Shown: one piece after another, positions 61,344 to 64,000 of the stretch
Layout of the letters: the number at the start of each line of letters is the position of its first letter
Position numbering within the stretch: the first letter of the stretch is position 1
NCBI RefSeq assembly: GCF_034119845.1
Contig: NZ_CP139420.1
Coordinates: forward strand, 2,024,001-2,088,000
Direction: 5' to 3'
Length of the DNA stretch: 64,000 bases
Source of the DNA: Flavobacterium sp. NG2
GTDB lineage: Bacteria > Bacteroidota > Bacteroidia > Flavobacteriales > Flavobacteriaceae
The notes under the pieces: model-generated
Seen by the model: the letters and a program-made list of their open reading frames with translations, nothing else
Database searches by the model: none
What the model was told of the DNA's origin: nothing
Made by a program: the position numbers and the translations under genes

Positions 61344-62906
61344 TTACTTAGCAATATTCACCGCTCTAGTTTCTCGAATTACCGTTACTTTAACCTGACC
61401 TGGATAAGTCATTTCGGTTTGGATTTTTTGAGATATTTCAAAAGATAAAGTTGCTGCATTTTCATCAGATACTTTTTCACTTTCTACAATCACACGAAGT
61501 TCTCTACCGGCTTGAATTGCATATGCATTTTTTACGCCGCTAAAGCCATAAGCTACTTCTTCAAGGTCCTTTAGACGTTGGATGTAAGAGTCTAAAACCT
61601 GTCTTCTTGCTCCTGGTCTTGCTCCTGAGATAGCATCACAAACTTGGATAATTGGAGATAATAATGATTTCATCTCAATTTCGTCGTGGTGTGCTCCAAT
61701 GGCGTTGCAAACTTCTTCTTTTTCACCATATTTTTCAGCCCATTGCATTCCTAATAAAGCGTGAGGTAAGTCACTTTCTGTATCTGGAACTTTACCAATA
61801 TCGTGAAGTAAACCAGCTCTCTTTGCTAATTTAACATTCAGTCCAAGCTCAGCTGCCATAATACCACAAAGTTTAGATACTTCGCGAGAGTGTTGCAATA
61901 AGTTTTGTCCATATGAAGAACGGTATTTCATACGACCTACTACTTTGATTAATTCAGGATGCAAACCGTGAATTCCTAAGTCGATAACGGTACGTTTACC
62001 TACTTCAATAATTTCGTCGTCAATTTGTTTAGCAGTTTTAGCTACAACTTCCTCAATACGGGCAGGGTGAATACGACCATCTGTTACTAATTTGTGTAAA
62101 GCCAAACGAGCGATTTCTCTTCGAACAGGGTCAAAACAAGAAAGAATAATTGCTTCTGGCGTGTCATCAACAATGATTTCAACTCCTGTAGCAGCTTCAA
62201 TAGCTCTAATGTTACGTCCTTCACGACCAATGATTCTACCTTTTACATCGTCAGATTCAATGTTGAATACAGATACACAGTTTTCTACTGCTTCTTCGGT
62301 ACCAACTCTTTGAATGGTATTGATGATGATTTTCTTAGCTTCTTGTTGAGCGGTAAGCTTAGCTTCTTCAATAGTGTCTTGGATATGTGACATTGCCGAA
62401 GATTTGGCTTCAGCTTTCAATCCTTCAATTAATTGGTTTTTAGCCTCTTCAGTAGAAAGTCCAGAGATTACTTCTAGCTGCTGTAATTGACTTTTGTGTA
62501 GTTTGTCTACTTCTGCTTGTTTTCTCTCTAAAATTTCAATTTTAGAGTTTAATTCAGCGGTTTTGTTTTCAAAATCGTCATTAATTTTTTTGGCTTTTGA
62601 AAGTTCGTTAGAGATTTGAGATTCTTTGTCTCTAGTTCTTTTTTCTACTTCGGCAACCTTTTTGTCTCTTGCAAGAATCACTTGTTCGTGCTCAGATTTT
62701 AATTCGATAAATTTTTCTTTAGCTTGAAGAATTTTATCTTTTTTTATGTTTTCAGCTTCTTGATTAGCGTCTTTTAAGATAGATGCGGCCTCTTTTTTTG
62801 CGTTTTTGATTAAATTAGAAATATTGCTTTTTTCTATGATTTTAGCAATGCTGAAGCCTCCTGCGATTCCTATAATCCCTGAAATGACGATTGTTACTAT
62901 GTCCAT
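61344..62906 (-). CDS. rny: Ribonuclease Y
   Basis: A 520-residue RNase Y, a membrane-anchored endoribonuclease that starts mRNA decay. N-terminal membrane helix (about 1-20, [17 protein letters not shown]), a long coiled coil (about 25-190), a KH RNA-binding domain (about 205-270, [19 protein letters not shown]), and the HD catalytic domain with [12 protein letters not shown] (His-Asp metal site) and GAHHDE. The ending matches the family. It is on the minus strand downstream of a probable 6S RNA and zapA; the order zapA - 6S RNA - rny is seen in other Bacteroidota. Confidence 0.96.
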   Translation of the reverse strand: MDIVTIVISGIIGIAGGFSIAKIIEKSNISNLIKNAKKEAASILKDANQEAENIKKDKILQAKEKFIELKSEHEQVILARDKKVAEVEKRTRDKESQISNELSKAKKINDDFENKTAELNSKIEILERKQAEVDKLHKSQLQQLEVISGLSTEEAKNQLIEGLKAEAKSSAMSHIQDTIEEAKLTAQQEAKKIIINTIQRVGTEEAVENCVSVFNIESDDVKGRIIGREGRNIRAIEAATGVEIIVDDTPEAIILSCFDPVRREIARLALHKLVTDGRIHPARIEEVVAKTAKQIDDEIIEVGKRTVIDLGIHGLHPELIKVVGRMKYRSSYGQNLLQHSREVSKLCGIMAAELGLNVKLAKRAGLLHDIGKVPDTESDLPHALLGMQWAEKYGEKEEVCNAIGAHHDEIEMKSLLSPIIQVCDAISGARPGARRQVLDSYIQRLKDLEEVAYGFSGVKNAYAIQAGRELRVIVESEKVSDENAATLSFEISQKIQTEMTYPGQVKVTVIRETRAVNIAK

Positions 62907-62927
62907 GTTTGTTTAAAATTTATATAT

Positions 62928-63095
62928 AAAAAAAGCCTACATTAATTGCTTGAATAAACTCGAAAAGACAAGTTTTGAGCTAACTCACTGTTCAAGTTTC
63001 CTCGCCGGAGCGTGGCATGCTTTAGTAGTGAAGATTCGCTCATTCTAATTTGTTAGTGTTGAGTTTACCAAATGTGAACTAATGTAGGCAGTATC
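62928..63095 (-). ncRNA. ssrS: Probable 6S RNA
   Basis: On the minus strand the spacer between zapA and rny forms one long hairpin closed by GCCTACATTA (minus 5' arm, 63080-63089) and TAATGTAGGC (62935-62944), followed directly by a T run. The inner part is GC-richer than the surroundings (CATGCCACGCTCCGGCGAGG) and largely lacks coding sense. Length about 160 bases, the closing stem, and the position next to zapA all fit 6S RNA, which mimics an open promoter and binds sigma-70 RNA polymerase in stationary phase. Family assignment rests on this shape and place, not on a model search. Confidence 0.6.
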
Positions 63096-63115
63096 TTAGT
63101 CTATGTAAAGAACGT

Positions 63116-63409
63116 TTAATTGTCGAGATATTGATCTAATAACGCATTGATTTTTTTAATTCTTTCAATAGTTTCTTCACCATTGATAGCATTGTCAATT
63201 TGTTTTTGTTCAACTTGTGAGGCAAATTGCAAAGCACACATTGCTAAAACATCTTGCTTATCTCGAACAGCATAATTTTCTTCAAATTGCTTAATCATTA
63301 CATCAATTTTCTTAGAAGCACTTCTAAGTCCTTCTTCTTGTGGGAGTTCCACGGTGAGTGGGTATACTCTGTCTGCAATTGATATTTTTATTTTAAGCTT
63401 TTCGTCCAT
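63116..63409 (-). CDS. zapA: Cell division protein ZapA
   Basis: A 97-residue ZapA from ATG 63409; an earlier in-frame start (63442) would overlap the upstream gene and add residues lacking in the family. MDEKLKIKISIADRVYPLTV with EEGLRSASKKIDVMIKQFEE matches the FtsZ-associated ZapA family: a small beta-start, then a long dimerising coiled coil. It stabilises the FtsZ ring. It is the second gene of a minus-strand unit starting with a coiled-coil protein, only 8 bases upstream, and precedes the 6S RNA. Confidence 0.92.
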   Translation of the reverse strand: MDEKLKIKISIADRVYPLTVELPQEEGLRSASKKIDVMIKQFEENYAVRDKQDVLAMCALQFASQVEQKQIDNAINGEETIERIKKINALLDQYLDN

Positions 63410-63417
63410 ATTTATTA

Positions 63418-63708
63418 TTAATCTGATAGCTGTGCTATGCAATAATCAATTTCGCGAATTAATGAATTTATCTTAAGCTTTGTATCTCTTTTATTTTCGT
63501 CACTGCCTAGTAATGAGCTAGCTAGTTTGAGTGTTTCATATTGTGCTTTTAAGGCTTCAATCTCAGTGGATTGACGTTCTATGATTTGTGCAGATTTTGT
63601 TAATTCGACCTTTAATTCTTGATTGTTATTTTCTAAATTTTGTATTTTTAGAATCAGCTTTCCAACTTTATTTTCAAGAGTATCAATTATTTCTGCAATT
63701 ACACTCAT
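63418..63708 (-). CDS. Small coiled-coil protein paired with ZapA
   Basis: A 96-residue protein that is almost wholly coiled coil: VIAEIIDTLENKVGKLILK, then ELKVELTKSAQIIERQSTEI, and an ending INSLIREIDYCIAQLSD. It has no other motif. A protein of this type regularly precedes zapA in Bacteroidota and may work with it in cell division (a ZapB-like role is only suggested by shape). Its start codon is at 63708, with a perfect consensus promoter 30 bases upstream (63738-63767). Confidence 0.8.
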   Translation of the reverse strand: MSVIAEIIDTLENKVGKLILKIQNLENNNQELKVELTKSAQIIERQSTEIEALKAQYETLKLASSLLGSDENKRDTKLKINSLIREIDYCIAQLSD

Positions 63709-63737
63709 TCTATTTCCTAATTCATTACTTAATATTA

Positions 63738-63767
63738 CAAATTTAGTATTACTTTTTATTATTACAA
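63738..63767 (-). promoter_or_regulatory. Flavobacterial promoter of the coiled-coil/zapA unit
   Basis: Minus strand TTG, 19 bases, TAAATTTG; an exact match to the group consensus. Confidence 0.75.
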
Positions 63768-63945
63768 TATTTTATCGGTTTTTTTATTATAAAATTACTA
63801 AAATGGCGCTATCTAGTTGGTTTTTAATTGGAAGAAGGAAATTGGGAGTTGGGAGTTCTGAATTAGGAAATAGAACTTCTATCTTCTAGCTTCCAACTTT
63901 AATATAATTTGATTTTTCTTTTATATCTTAGCAAAAATGTGAAGA

Positions 63946-64000
63946 ATGAGATTGTATAAATTTTTGTTATTATTTTCAACTGTTGTTTTTGCTCAAGCCA
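63946..64000 (+). CDS. Start of a divergent gene for a secreted protein, cut by window edge
   Basis: ATG 63946 gives MRLYKFLLLFSTVVFAQA and runs off the window. This is a typical signal peptide. In related genomes an M23-family (EnvC-like) peptidase gene commonly sits divergent to the zapA unit, so that identity is possible, but nothing beyond the signal is visible. Confidence 0.5.
   Translation, partial: MRLYKFLLLFSTVVFAQA

Noticed and set aside
63623..63889. Plus-strand frame of 88 codons overlapping the coiled-coil gene start
   Set aside because: It covers the consensus promoter of the zapA unit and its hydrophobic run comes from AT-rich DNA.

Overview
The window looks like a chromosome segment of a flavobacterium (Bacteroidota). 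It is AT-rich and carries a SusC/SusD pair, type IX secretion (T9SS) tail domains, a hybrid two-component regulator, flavobacterial TTG-N19-TAnnTTTG promoters, and Bacteroidota marker genes (DUF4290, START-like protein, Bacteroidota-type zapA neighbourhood). No gene identifies the species.

Positions 1-44170 form one large polysaccharide utilization locus (PUL), all on the + strand. It opens with the 3' end of a hybrid two-component regulator. Four operon-like blocks follow. Block 1 (858-13451): a truncated glycosidase fragment, a TIM-barrel putative glycosidase, GH95, a GH141-like beta-helix protein with a PDZ tail, a nucleoside-hydrolase-like protein, GH43 broken by an in-frame stop, GH29 and a sulfatase. 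Block 2 (13819-16890): a large multidomain T9SS protein. Block 3 (18359-27179): GH29, sulfatase, a small periplasmic protein, an EF-hand/esterase protein, a T9SS binding-module protein and a second large T9SS enzyme-like protein. Block 4 (27619-44170): sulfatase, GH29, SGNH esterase, sulfatase, SusC, SusD, sulfatase and two tandem GH141-like proteins. Each block is preceded by a copy of one regulatory element: a palindrome TCAATCTGATTGA plus CATATTTGTA, exactly 66 bp apart in three copies and degenerate in the fourth.

Three GH29, one GH95, three GH141-like proteins, five S1-type sulfatases and two esterases point to a sulfated, probably acetylated, fucose-rich polysaccharide such as fucoidan. 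That substrate is an inference. No known endo-fucanase is recognised. The two T9SS TIM-barrel proteins (13819-16890 and 24774-27179) are homologous in their central part and are the best candidates for the missing surface depolymerase, possibly an undescribed glycoside hydrolase family.

Positions 44171-46401 are a boundary zone with an IS3-type remnant, tiny ORFs and an ISL3/ISAon1-like insertion sequence with terminal inverted repeats and a perfect 8-bp target duplication (TCTATAAT). From 46471 onward the genes are housekeeping: tRNA-Met, START-like protein, aminotransferase IV, YqgE/AlgH, HU, fmt, recQ, an NTPase, DUF493, DUF4290, murA (with Asp at the usual catalytic Cys position), a CDF transporter, aroQ, four outer-membrane beta-barrel genes, xerD, rny, a likely 6S RNA, zapA and a coiled-coil partner. 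A divergent gene is cut by the right edge.
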